From positions 78,982,343-79,046,342 of the forward strand of contig CM043950.1 of assembly GCA_014529385.2 (NCBI GenBank): a stretch of DNA of 64,000 bases, written 5' to 3'. This document shows positions 1-10,269 of the stretch, in pieces. A program made the translations under genes and the position numbers. The notes beneath the pieces were generated by a model. The model ran no database searches, was not told the origin of the DNA, and saw nothing but the letters and a program-made list of their open reading frames with translations. The first letter of the stretch is position 1; each line of letters opens with the position of its first letter. The DNA is from Adiantum capillus-veneris. Taxonomy: Eukaryota; Streptophyta; Polypodiopsida; Polypodiales; Pteridaceae.

Positions 1-1984
1 ATCTGCAAGTAATCTGTCTTCTTATGTCTTGTTCACGTAAGTAATCATCAAAATTGTGTGACATGTACTCTCCCCCTCCATCTGTACGTAGGAATTTAAT
101 TTGACAACCATTCTCTTTCTCAACCATAACTTTGAACTCCAAAAATACTTCAAATGCCTCTGACTTTGCCTTTAGAAAGTAAACCCATGTCATTCTGCTG
201 TAATCATCCGTAAATGTGATTAAATATCGACAACCATTTGGCGTAGCATGATCACAAGGTCCCCAAATATCTGAATGAACAATTTCCAAAGGACTTTGGC
301 TAATTCTCCCCCTCTTTGGAAATGGTAAACGAGATTGCTTTCCAAATTGACAAGCTTCACAAACATGATCAAAATTCAATCTGCCAAACTTTGGTAATCC
401 ACGTACAATTTGATTTGATTGCATATGCTTTAATCTTCTAAAATTGACATGACCAATCCTCTTATTCCATAACTCTGCCCAATCATCTTGAGTGGCTGAT
501 TTGTTCGCATACATACCACTGTGTAAACATGGATCTCCAGCTTCCAATGAGAACAAGCGACCTTTCTTTCTTCCACGTGCCAATATCTTGCCTGGTCTGC
601 CGTTGTGAAACTCCTCTATGAAGTAGCCATAACGATTAAAACGGACTTGCAACCCTTGATCTGTCATTTGTCCAACTGATGCTAAATTCTTTGTGATTGA
701 AGGCACATATAGAACATCTCCCAATGTGTTGTATGTCCCGTCTTTTTCTAGCAATGGAACTGAACCAACATGTGTAATCCGATGCATAGTATCATCACCT
801 GTAGCGACAAACTCATCCTCTTCTAACTTCTCTTTTCTATCAAACCATTCACCATGATATGTCATATGATTTGTGGCACCACTATCTAAATACCAATCAT
901 CTGTATGATGTGGCTCCACCATGCTTCCAACAACATGCTCCATAGGAAATAAATGTCCACTCGACCTATTGTCATATATATTTTGATCATGAGGACTGTA
1001 TCCAACAAAGTTTCCTCCATGTCTGCCATAACCTCGGCCTCTTCCACCACGATCACGATTTTGATTTAGCCTTGTGTAACATTCTCTTTCAAAGTGACCA
1101 TAAATGCCACATTTGTTACAATATCCATCTCTTTGAGGATGTACAAATCGTCCACCTCCACGTCCACGAGTTCGGGCTCTCCCCCTGCCTCTTTGGCTAT
1201 AATCATTGTAACTTTGACTTTGTTGGTTTTGCCATTGACCTCTTCCAACATTGTTTCCACGACCATAGTTTCCTCTTCCACCTCTATTGTTTCCACGACC
1301 TCTAGAGTAAAAAACCTGATCTCTGGAATTGTTATTTGATGTAGAAGGACCTGACTTGCCTAACTTCACCTCTTCTTGCAAACAAAGGTTTACTAACTCT
1401 TCAAAATCAGGCATGTGTCCTCGAACAGATATAGATGTATCCAATGACTTGTATTCTGGTCCCAAACCATTCAATGTCACTGAAACTAAGTCATCATCTG
1501 GAACTTCAACATTAATGCTCGCAAGATCTTCCTGTATTTGCTTTATCTCTGTCACATAATCTGATATGGATCTATTTCCTCGCCATACACAATGTAACCT
1601 TTGCTTCAAGTGAACTTTTCGTGGTTCTGTATTGGAGCTGTTCATTCTTGCTAGTATCTCCCATGCTTCCTTTGGAGATTGAGCCTTCTTCACATGTGGT
1701 ATAAAGAAGTCACTAATGCATAGTGAAATCCAATGCATCACTTTCCTTGAATTCTCGATCCACTTCTTGTAAACTTCTACTCCTGCTTGCCATGTTTTAT
1801 GTGCTTCAACATTCTCTCTATTTGGTTCCAAACCAACCTCGGGACACTCTTGTTCACCTGTAATGTAATCCCATAAACCTTTGCCCATGATAAAGTTCTC
1901 CATCCTGTAAGACCATATGCTGTAGTTCTCTCTGGTCAGCTTCTCTCCAACAATCTGTGTGACTTGAGTTGAACTTTCTGCCAT
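1..1984 (-). CDS. Ty1-copia gag-pol polyprotein, 5' part, cut by window edge
   Basis: An open frame reads leftward from the ATG at 1984 to the window edge with no stop in the parts I translated. The N-terminus (GEKLTRENYSIWSYRMENF) is typical copia gag. A glycine/arginine-rich stretch precedes a CCHC zinc knuckle (CNKCGIYGHFEREC, near 1078-1120). The aspartic protease motif is WYLDSGATNHM near 860-905. Next come the pre-integrase region (ACQFGKQSRLPF, near 330-370) and the integrase core, with first catalytic Asp in HSDIWGP and second in RTDGGGEY. The frame leaves the window at QDIRRQITCR, just before the expected catalytic Glu, so reverse transcriptase and RNase H lie outside. The product would form virus-like particles, process itself and integrate cDNA. 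It is the least damaged frame in the left half and could be a recent insertion. Confidence 0.93.
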   Translation of the reverse strand, partial: MAESSTQVTQIVGEKLTRENYSIWSYRMENFIMGKGLWDYITGEQECPEVGLEPNRENVEAHKTWQAGVEVYKKWIENSRKVMHWISLCISDFFIPHVKKAQSPKEAWEILARMNSSNTEPRKVHLKQRLHCVWRGNRSISDYVTEIKQIQEDLASINVEVPDDDLVSVTLNGLGPEYKSLDTSISVRGHMPDFEELVNLCLQEEVKLGKSGPSTSNNNSRDQVFYSRGRGNNRGGRGNYGRGNNVGRGQWQNQQSQSYNDYSQRGRGRARTRGRGGGRFVHPQRDGYCNKCGIYGHFERECYTRLNQNRDRGGRGRGYGRHGGNFVGYSPHDQNIYDNRSSGHLFPMEHVVGSMVEPHHTDDWYLDSGATNHMTYHGEWFDRKEKLEEDEFVATGDDTMHRITHVGSVPLLEKDGTYNTLGDVLYVPSITKNLASVGQMTDQGLQVRFNRYGYFIEEFHNGRPGKILARGRKKGRLFSLEAGDPCLHSGMYANKSATQDDWAELWNKRIGHVNFRRLKHMQSNQIVRGLPKFGRLNFDHVCEACQFGKQSRLPFPKRGRISQSPLEIVHSDIWGPCDHATPNGCRYLITFTDDYSRMTWVYFLKAKSEAFEVFLEFKVMVEKENGCQIKFLRTDGGGEYMSHNFDDYLREQDIRRQITCR

Positions 1985-2873
1985 CTTCACTCTCTCAATT
2001 TCTTTCAAAGGATTTTGATAAAATTTCGGCAGAGTTTCGTTTGTATTTGGACAATATCTCAAGTGACAATCTCAACCAAAGTGCTCATAAACACTGACAG
2101 AAAATCTCTCACTGCCAAGGGAAAATCCACTGACTCACTTTGCCACAGACTGACTTAGTACTATGCATAAATACTCTAAAACAATGTCCACATGGACCTG
2201 TATGCAAATGCAATCCATACGCTGTCCTGTACCACATATCCATACATCCACCTTCTTCCCATAGTCGTAAACGACATGTGAGGTCTTTCGCGGGGCCAGT
2301 CAGGGGTTCGCTCCAGTACGTAATCCACCTTGCCAAGGTACCAAAGCTCCCAAGGCAAGGATTCAAAAAACCTCACTCGACCCTCACAAAGGCTGCAGTT
2401 TTCCAAAATACATTGACCGCATATCCATACATAACCACAAAGTACTCAATCTGACAATATAACCGCCTCAACTTCTTCCCACAACCTTTCTTACATAGGC
2501 GGCTGTCCATAACGGACCCACAACAACCAAACATAATCTTCGATAACACAATATCATGATGCAAAAGCTCTATGTCGCTCTCCAAAACCTGTGTAAGTGC
2601 TGAATTCTTCACCTGTAACCTGTAAATCTACTGCCGAGTGCAAAACTGGACATCTCCTATGCTTGTGTGAGCTGACTGTTTGCTATAGAAAATTGCAGAT
2701 TTTGGCAAATATGAGTATGCCAATGCGTCCGGAACGCCCAAAAACATAAAGATAGACTCCTGGATCACTGTATTCTGAGTTCGGGTGAGAGAGTTATGAC
2801 CAAAAAACCTCTCTTTTTTGCTGTTTTCCAGAGTTGTGAAAACCTGTGTATTGACTGTAGCTCCTCAAACTGA
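1985..2873 (-). other. Untranslated leader of the left copia element
   Basis: About 0.9 kb separates the primer binding site from the gag ATG. No credible coding frame is seen. It contains two blocks also found in the leader of the other copia family at 6035-13369: a cggcagagtttcgtttgta block near 2029, about 40-60 bases before gag, and a cctcactcgaccctc block near 2373. Their order relative to gag is the same in both elements. Confidence 0.6.
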
Positions 2874-2885
2874 GCTCTGATACCA
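2874..2885 (-). promoter_or_regulatory. Primer binding site, initiator Met tRNA type
   Basis: On the minus strand the sequence reads TGGTATCAGAGC, the standard plant copia site complementary to the 3' end of initiator Met tRNA. It lies three bases from the LTR end, which fixes the orientation of the element and the inner edge of the LTR. Confidence 0.9.
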
Positions 2886-2888
2886 CTT

Positions 2889-3119
2889 TGTAGAGTGCGC
2901 AGGTGATGGAGAAGGTAGGAAAGAAGACTACACACACACACACCAACACACATTGAGACACACACACACAATCATTACCCTGTAGCAGCCATTCAACGAG
3001 CTGCTCTTCTCTTCTTCTCTTTTGAACTATTATCCAAAGTATATTTACAACATAGTATAGTCAGTGTCCAGCCGCCCATAGCACAATGGACATATTCTTT
3101 AACATCATATTCTTTAACA
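2889..3119 (-). mobile_element. 5' LTR of the left copia element (231 bp)
   Basis: On the minus strand the segment starts TGTTAAAG and ends CTCTACA, immediately before the primer binding site. It holds a direct repeat near its start (TTAAAGAATATG twice) and a (GT)n tract at 2930-2970. It abuts position 3120, where the gypsy reverse transcriptase frame stops abruptly, so this copia element inserted into that gypsy gene. The matching 3' LTR and target duplication are outside the window. Confidence 0.8.
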
Positions 3120-5911
3120 GATTAGGCCATGCTTTTGCTACCTCCAACTTTGATGGATCCATACGGATACCATCTCAAGAGATAATATGACCTAAGTATT
3201 GAATCTCTTGAAGTAAAAATTTGATTTTGTTTTGATTGAAAAAAAGCTTATTCTCCCTTAATGCTTGAAAAATCACTTGGAGACGTTGCTTGTGTTCCTC
3301 CAAGAAATTGGAGTAGATGATAATATCATCAAAGAACACTCCAGTGAATTTGCGGTAGGGTCTAAAAAATTTCTCCATTAATCGATTGAATGTAGCCGAT
3401 GCATTAGTCAAGCCAAAAGGCATGACTTAGATATTCATAAAGGCCAAACGTTGTACGAAACGCGGTCTTTATGATATCTTCATTCACTATCCTTATTTGA
3501 AGGTAGCCACATTTAAGGTCAATCCTAATGAAGTAGGTCTTTATGATATCTTCATTCACTATCCTTATTTGAAGGTAGCCACATTTAAGGTCAATCCTAA
3601 TGAAGTAGGTAGAGCCTTGTATCTTATCAAATAGATCTTCTACCCGGGGTATGGGAAATCGTTTTTTGATAGTGATATGGTTTAGTGCATGATAGTCCAC
3701 ACACATGCAGTATGAAACATCTTTCTTTTGCACTAAAAGGACTGGAGATAAAAAGGGAGAGGAGCTAGACCTCACCATTCCTTTGTCTACCAATTCTTAT
3801 ACTTGCCTCATGATCTCCTCTTGTTGAGCTTGTGAAACTCGATAAGGAGGTCTGTTAGGCGGTGAGCTTCCTGATAGTAGCTCAATTCGATGGTCATCAT
3901 CCCCTCGTTTTGGCAGTAAGTCCATAGGGATATCATCAATGAACACATCTTTGAATCCTTTTAGAAAGTTAGACAAGTCTAACTCTTTTCGATTCCTACC
4001 ATTCACCTTTGATGAAACATTAGGACCTTTTTGGGATTCTTTCACAAAAATCATGTACGCACAAACTGAGCTTTTCATTGATGCATCAAGGGTGAGAGGA
4101 TTTAAAAGTGGTATAGTATGACTAGACTCATTAGCATCTATATACATATTCTTTCCCCTGTAGGTGAAGTAGATTCTCCTTTCAAGGATCTTCATGTTGG
4201 CAGCCATGCGGTTGAACCATGGTATCCCTAGGATAACATCCTCATGTTGGAGAGGAGAGATGAAGAAGTCGTCTTTGTCGACATAGCTTTAGACATGAGG
4301 CCTCAACTTCCCAATCAAGGGAGTAACGGAGGCTTGTTATCCCTTAAAAGCGGCATCAGCCGTTACAGCATCTCCCATCTCAAAATCTTGAATGCCCAAC
4401 TTGGTGGCCAACTCCATTGATATGAAGTTGAGAGCAGAACCAGGGTCAAACAAGATGAAAGCATCATGCTCTCTTACCTTTCCCCAAGCATAGGAGAGAG
4501 GTGATCCTTTGCAATGAGTATCCTCTTTTGGAGCTTCCATAGTGGAAGCTCTAGGAGTCTCATTGCGAGCATTTCTTTTGGGGCAAGAACGATAGCCATG
4601 TGCTTGCTCCCCACACTTAAAACATTTGTGATCCTTGCGAAAAGTTTCAAGCTCTTAAGGAGAGAGTTTATTTTTACCTTTGTAAACTCCTTTCTCCCTG
4701 GACCGATTGCTGTTGTTGTTGTTGGAATGGCCGTGGGAAAAATTTTGGGCATTAATTTTTCCCTTTGCATCACTTTTGTCTTTATTTTCCATGGGTTTGA
4801 CATTTCGTCTAACCCCTTGTTGGAAATTGATGCGTGAAGAAACCATGGTATGGTGGATTACTTCGCTAATAGAGTAAGGCCATGGAGAGTTGACATACTC
4901 GGACATCTCTTTAGGTAATCCCATACAAAATTGTTGTTTTTGCTCAGCAAAGTCTATCTTTTGAAAGATAGTAGCCTTGAGATGTAAATCCCAAAACTTG
5001 TCCACATATTTGTGGATAGACTCATGAGAGAGAAGCCTTAAACTCCGCCATTCGATGAACACTTTTTCCTTTGCATCACTTGCAAGGAATTGCTACATGA
5101 TGGAAACTCGTAGATTTTTCCATGTCTTTGGTGCTTCACCATTGCCTTGAAGGCTAGCCCACCATTGACGAGTCAATTTTTGGAAGTGCATAGCTACATG
5201 GTGTAGCTTGGAGGACTCTGTGAAGCCCTCGTTTCCAAAGGCCACATCAAATTGTTGGATGAAGGCCAATACTTTGTTGGTAGCACCAAAGGTGCCATCA
5301 TAGGTGAGAAAAGAGATACTCTTTCCTCCCTTTTTGACCTTCTTGAGCTTTTGTGACCTTCGCCATGCAGAATAAGATTTGCGATGTCCTCCTCTCTTGT
5401 ATTCTCTAGGAGAATAGACATAGATTTCATCGGTAGAGGGGGAAGGTGAAGAAGAAGGAGAAGTGGGTGACCTCTTTCTTGCCCTTTTCTTCCTTGGTTT
5501 CATCTCTTCCCTTTTGGAGTGACAAGGAGAAGGACTATGGGTTAACCGTTTCCTCTTGGGAGGAGTTGGTGATTGTTTAGTCCTCCTTCTTTGTGGAGCC
5601 ACATCTTCGAAGGAATTTAGGGATTCATTAATTTCTTGACCTTTGGATTGCTCCTCTCGTATGGGAGAGAGTCTTCTTTTGGGGGTCTCTTCAAGAGGCC
5701 TCATAAGCTCTCTCTCCTCTTAGAGAGGAAAGCAGATCCCATTAACATGAAGTCGTTGAGTACCTTCGGCTTGCAAAGTGGGGTTGCCCATAGCTTGTTG
5801 CAACCTAGTGACAAGATAATTAACAAACATGGGAGCATCATCATTGGCATCTTCATGTGCAAAATCAAAGTTATAAATGTTCATTCTCCTCCCTTGATTA
5901 TTGTCAGCCAT
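3120..5911 (-). pseudogene. Ty3-gypsy gag-protease-RT polyprotein, decayed
   Basis: One reading frame runs leftward from ATG 5911 (MADNNQGRRMN) to about 3430, interrupted only by in-frame stops (near 5718, 5090, 4650, 4334 and 3794). A frameshift near 3424 follows. In order: a charged, Ser/Arg/Lys-rich gag N-terminus (about 5400-5700); gag core (MHFQKLTRQWWASL near 5180); zinc knuckle CFKCGEQAHGYRSC near 4590-4630; protease with DPGSALNFIS near 4420-4450, where the usual DSG/DTG is DPG; protease C-end VILGIPWFNRM near 4215; RT start IPMDLLPKRGDDDHRIEL near 3900; RT motif A RIDLKCGYLQIRI, duplicated; RT core MPFGLTNASATF and FFDDIIIYS (usual YxDD is FFDD). It ends at DPSKLEVAKAWPN, where the copia element cuts in. 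RNase H and integrase are absent from the window. Confidence 0.9.
3465..3608 (-). repeat. Exact 72 bp tandem duplication inside RT
   Basis: Two adjacent 72 bp copies, 3465-3536 and 3537-3608, appear identical. Because 72 is a multiple of three the frame is kept, and 24 residues including catalytic motif A (RIDLKCGYLQ) are present twice. No reverse transcriptase is known to need this. I read it as a late replication-slippage product in a dead copy. Confidence 0.95.
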
Positions 5912-5950
5912 GCTAATTAAACTTATGCGTTTAGTTAGTGTATGCTTTGG

Positions 5951-6034
5951 TGTTTGCGGGTCGCCGTGACGGACGTCCATAGAATAGCCTTCAGGCATCA
6001 ACATAAATATCAATACCAGGGAAGAAACTTGGAT
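5951..6034 (-). mobile_element. E2 3' LTR, outer 84 bp
   Basis: This matches the start of the other E2 LTR at 23422 (tgtttg, then tagccttcaggcatcaac) and stops exactly where copia element C1 begins. It is the distal end of the LTR cut off by C1. Confidence 0.9.
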
Positions 6035-6226
6035 TGAAGGAGTACGAGCGGAAGTGCGATGTGAGAGAGAGTGCGAGAAGAAGAGCACGACGATATGGTG
6101 AACTCGCTCTATTGTAATGTGTAGAGCATAGTGAGTTCTTATTAGGTTTTAACAAAAGATTATGTGTACATACCTGGCGGCCCACCCACTTACCTGGGCG
6201 ACCACATTGGGCTTTATACCCCAACA
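6035..6226 (-). mobile_element. C1 3' LTR (192 bp)
   Basis: On the minus strand it runs from TGTTGGGG to CTCCTTCA. A TATAAAG box lies only about nine bases from the LTR start, so U3 is extremely short. Two consensus splice donors follow: CAG/GTAAGT at about 6196-6188 and CAG/GTATGT near 6175. A CT-rich tract (reverse complement of gagagagagtgcg) lies near the end. Confidence 0.93.
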
Positions 6227-6237
6227 ACCTCCCACTT
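6227..6237 (-). promoter_or_regulatory. C1 polypurine tract
   Basis: Minus strand AAGTGGGAGGT sits directly against the 3' LTR start, the expected position for the plus-strand DNA primer of a copia element. Confidence 0.85.
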
Positions 6238-6315
6238 AAAGTCCAATGTGGTACTTTAAGTGTGAGAGAATCTACTATACAAGCTAATATACAAGAGATG
6301 TAGAGAAGTGATGTA

Positions 6316-9300
6316 CTACCCTACACCTAACTGCTTGCGAAAATGCGCAAAGCTCTCTGAGGGAAGTCCTTTTGTAAGTAGATCAGTAGGATTTTCTGTA
6401 GTGTGAACTTTGACAAGCTCAAGTTGCTTATCCTTGAGCATTTCTTCTGATGAAATGATACTTCACATCCACATGCTTTGTCTTTGAGTGATAAACTGGA
6501 TTGCGAGCCAATTGTATAGCACTTTGACTATCACAATATAACACAGGCATCTCTTCTTTGATTCCCAAATCTGTTACTAGTCGATTAAGCCAAATTGATT
6601 CTTTGCATGCCTCTGATGCTACAACATATTCTGCCTCTGTAGTAGACTGAGTAACACAATCTTGTAATCTAGAACGCCATGATACTGCTCCACCAGCCAA
6701 TGTAAAGACATACCCTGACGTAGACCTTCGGTTGTCTAAGTCACCTGCATAATCTGAGTCTGTAAAACCCTTTACACTTAGCTCCTGACTCCCATAGCAT
6801 ATACACATACTCTTTGTAGCTTTCATGTATCTCATTATTCCTTTCACTGCCTCCCAATGTTTCTTGCCTGGGTTTGACATGTATCGACTTACTACTCCCA
6901 CTGCAAATGCAATGTCTGGGCGAGTAGCAATCATTGCATACATCAAAATACCCATTGCAGACGCATATGGAATCTTATCCATTTCAACCTGTTCTTCCTC
7001 AGACACATGACAATCTTGTTTGCTAAGTTTCACATATGGTGGCAATGGAACACTCAATGCCTTTCCCTTCTCCATATTGAAACGTTGCAAAACCTTGTCA
7101 ATATACTCTGTTTGAGATAACCAAATCAACTTCTTTGATCTGTGTCTCTCAATGCGCATACCAAGTATATGACTTGCCTCACCCATGTCTATCATGTCAA
7201 ACGATTTTTCCATCTTTGACTTCAAAGCTGAAATTTCTTCCAAGTGCTTGCTAGCAATCAACATGTCATACACATACAAAATAAGGATCAGCCAACTTCC
7301 ATCCTTATCTTTCTATGTATATAGATAGTGATTGAACTCACTGCGTTTGTAGCCTTGAGAAAGCATAAACTTGTGGAACTTATGGTACCATGCCCTCGGT
7401 GATTGTTTTAAGCCATAAAGACTCTTAGCAACTGGCATACCAAATCTTCCTTGCCTTTCTCAACAAACCCTTCTGGCTGCTGCATGTAAATTTCCACATC
7501 TAAATCACCATGCAAGAACGTTGTCTTGACATCCATTTGGTGCAACACCAAATCTAATATGGCAACCAATGCAAGAAAGCATCTCAATGTAGTCATCTTG
7601 ACCACCGGAGAGAAGACTTCATCAAAGTCAATGCCTTGTTCTTTCTTAAATCCCTTGGCAACAAGCCTTGCTTTGTACTTTGGTTGACTATCATGAGCGG
7701 TGATCTTATACCTGTAAACCCATTTACAAGGTAGAGCCTTTTTGCCATGTGGTAATTTAACTAGCTTCCATGTCTGGTTTTTATGCAGAGCTGTCATCTC
7801 TGAATGCATGGCCAATTGCCAATTCCCGGAGTCATTCATTTGCACTGCTTCCTTGTAACATGAAGGCTCATTGCAATCAGTCAACATGACATAGTTCATA
7901 GATGGAACAAACCGATCAGGAGGTCGTGTGATACGTCCAGATTTACGCAAAATAGGTGGCTCAGGCTCAACCACAACCTGTGGTTCCACTCTATCCTGTC
8001 CTTGCTCCTCTTGATCCCTGACATTTTGTCTTGCGCGTGCAGGTCCATCTTCTTGGAAGACAACTCTTCTAATCTCCTCAACCCTCTCTGGTTTAGAATG
8101 ATATTTGGCTTCGTTAAAGTGAACATCATTGCTGCGGATAACCTTTCTGGATTCGGGATCCCAAAGTTTGTACCCCATCTCACCAGAATTACCATCGCCT
8201 AGAAAGATGCACTTTCTACTCTTTGGCTCAAGTTTGTTCCTAAATTCCTTTGGAACGTGAGTATATGCCTCACAGCCAAAGACTCTGAGATGCTTGTATG
8301 AGGGCACCTTGCCTGACCATACCATTTCTGCCACTGAATCCTTCAACAAAACCTTGCTAGATCTATTTATAAGATGAACAACTGTTGATACAACTTCAGC
8401 CCAAAACCCATTTGGCAGCTGTGCATTAGACAACATACTTCTGACCTTCTCTTGTATGTTCCTATTCATCCTCTCAGCAACACCATTTTGAGGAGGATTG
8501 TAAGGAGCAGTAAGTTCACATTTTATACCTTTTGACTCACAAAAGTCCTGAAAGGCCTTTGAAACATACTTTCCACCATTGTCAGTGCGTAAGCATTTAA
8601 GCTTCTTGCCACTCTGATTCTCCACAAGTGTCACAAACGTTTTGAAAACACGAAACGCTTCATCCTTGTGCTTGAGAAAGTAAACCCATACTTTCCTTGA
8701 GTAATCATCTATAAATGTCATAAAGTAAGAAGCTCCCCCTAGAGATAGGTTAGGCATAGGTCCACACAAATCAATATGAACAAGTGCCAACTGTGTATCT
8801 GTTTTACTGCTTCTATGCTTATACTGTGTTTGCTTACCATACAGACAATGTTCACAAAATTCAAAATCATTAAATGAAAAGCTAGGCAAATAACCAAAAC
8901 GAGACAAGATTTCCATTCCCTTCTTGGACATATGTCCTAACCAGCTATGCCACAAAGAAACGTTCGGCTGCTCGGTTACATTGATTACATTTTTAGAGAC
9001 ATTTGATACATAAATCATGTAAATTCCCCCAGACTTTACTCCATGTGCTACTGTCATATAACCCTTGGATATCTTCCACATGTTCTTTCCAAAAGTGGTG
9101 ACGTAGCTAGCATCATCAAGTAAACCTGTGCTGATCAAGCTCTTTGTAATTGCGGGAACATGTCTCACATTCTTCACCGTGAAAGAAGAGCCATTCTGAA
9201 ACTTCAATTGAACATCTCCAACACCTAAGATCTCACATGTCTGCTCATTGCCTAGCCGAACATGATCTTTAGTGGTCACATAAGAGGTAAACCACTCCTT

Positions 9301-10269
9301 GTTTGGAGACACATGAAGTGATGCCCCTGAGTCTATAATCCAGTCACTTAGTGCATGTCCATCAGATGCTGTAAGAAGAGCTGAGTCCATTGTATTCTTT
9401 AAGAAGTAGATGTCTCTTGACACTAGACTGTCATCCTCTGCAACAGTGTTTGTCACATTTATTTCTTGAATTTTCAATGAGAACTTGTTCTTCTCACCAT
9501 GGTCTTCAGCTTTCTCTTTGCCTTTTTCTTCTTTCCATTCTATGCAGTCTCTTTTCATGTGACCCTTCTTGCCACAATGGTAGCATTCTATGTCACTCTT
9601 GCCTTTAGCATTGCGGGACTTGCTACGAGACTGATTCCTCTTTCCACCTTTGTACTTTTCTTTGGTCCTTCCCCTGACAACTAAGGCTGTTCCTTTGCCT
9701 TTGTCCATTGTCTTTCTATTGGTTTCTTCAGTAAGCAGACTTCCTTCTACACCTGCTATGTTCAAACCATCTGGAGGTGCAGAATTACTCAAAGCTGTGC
9801 AAAAAGTGTCCCAACTTTTCGGCAATGTGATCAACAGCAACATAGCTCTAACAGGTTCATCAAACTTGACACCTTGAGCTGACAACTAACTGTAGATGGT
9901 GTTGAATTCATTGAGATGATTGGACATAGGTGTCCCTTCTTTAATCTTCAAGTCAACAAGATTCTTAAGCCAGTATACCTGTGAAGCTGCACTCTACTTC
10001 TCATAAAGATCACTCAGCTTCGTCCATGCTTCAGCTACATTGAAGTAAACGCTTTCTGCCAAAGTCAGCATAATGATAGAAAGTGCCAATTCATCTATTT
10101 CGCTCCATTCATCTTTAACCATATCTTCTGGTTTTATCCCCTTGAGATTTATAGGTTTTATCTACTTCTTTTGTACCAACACGTGCCAAATCTGCTTCTT
10201 CCACAATGGGAAATTGGTTCCATCCAGCTTCTTGATATTGTAAAGAGCAGTGTCGTGTGATCCAGCCAT
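6316..10269 (-). pseudogene. C1 gag-pol polyprotein, copia type, broken
   Basis: Gag starts at ATG 10269 (MAGSHDTALYNIKKLDGTNF) with early in-frame stops (one soon after WHVLVQKK; one where the sister copy reads Gln in TIYSQLSAQG). A long open stretch at 7408-9885 holds zinc knuckle CYHCGKKGHMKRDC, protease WIIDSGASLHVSP, pre-integrase CEHCLYGKQ, integrase HIDLCGP / RTDNGGKY / NGVAERMNR, and the RT start up to MDVKTTFLHGDLDVEIYM. Frameshifts near 7430 and 6440 and a stop near 7310 follow. The RT active site reads YVYDM instead of YVDDM, removing one metal-binding Asp. RNase H is at 6428-7279 (DSDYAGDLDNRRSTSGY, STTEAEYV, YCDSQSAIQLA). The true C-terminus ends at about 6316 (KQLGVG). Confidence 0.93.

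Larger units (their letters stand above)
3120..5950 (-). mobile_element. Gypsy element E1, left segment (pol to leader)
   Basis: This is the coding half of a minus-strand Ty3-gypsy element. It is cut on the left by the copia LTR ending at 3119 and on the right at 5950 by insertion of E2. The 5 bp TTTGG at 5946-5950 is repeated at 24361-24365, so the rest of E1 (leader, primer site, candidate LTR) continues at 24366. E1 is therefore the oldest layer of the nest. Confidence 0.85.

Noticed and set aside
1066-1559. Short frames on both strands inside the left copia element
   Set aside because: Shadows of the long gag-pol frame, which runs unbroken to the window edge.
9390-9877. Plus-strand hydrophobic frames, repeated at 35116-35603
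   Set aside because: They are antisense to C1 and C2 gag and recur only because the two elements are copies.
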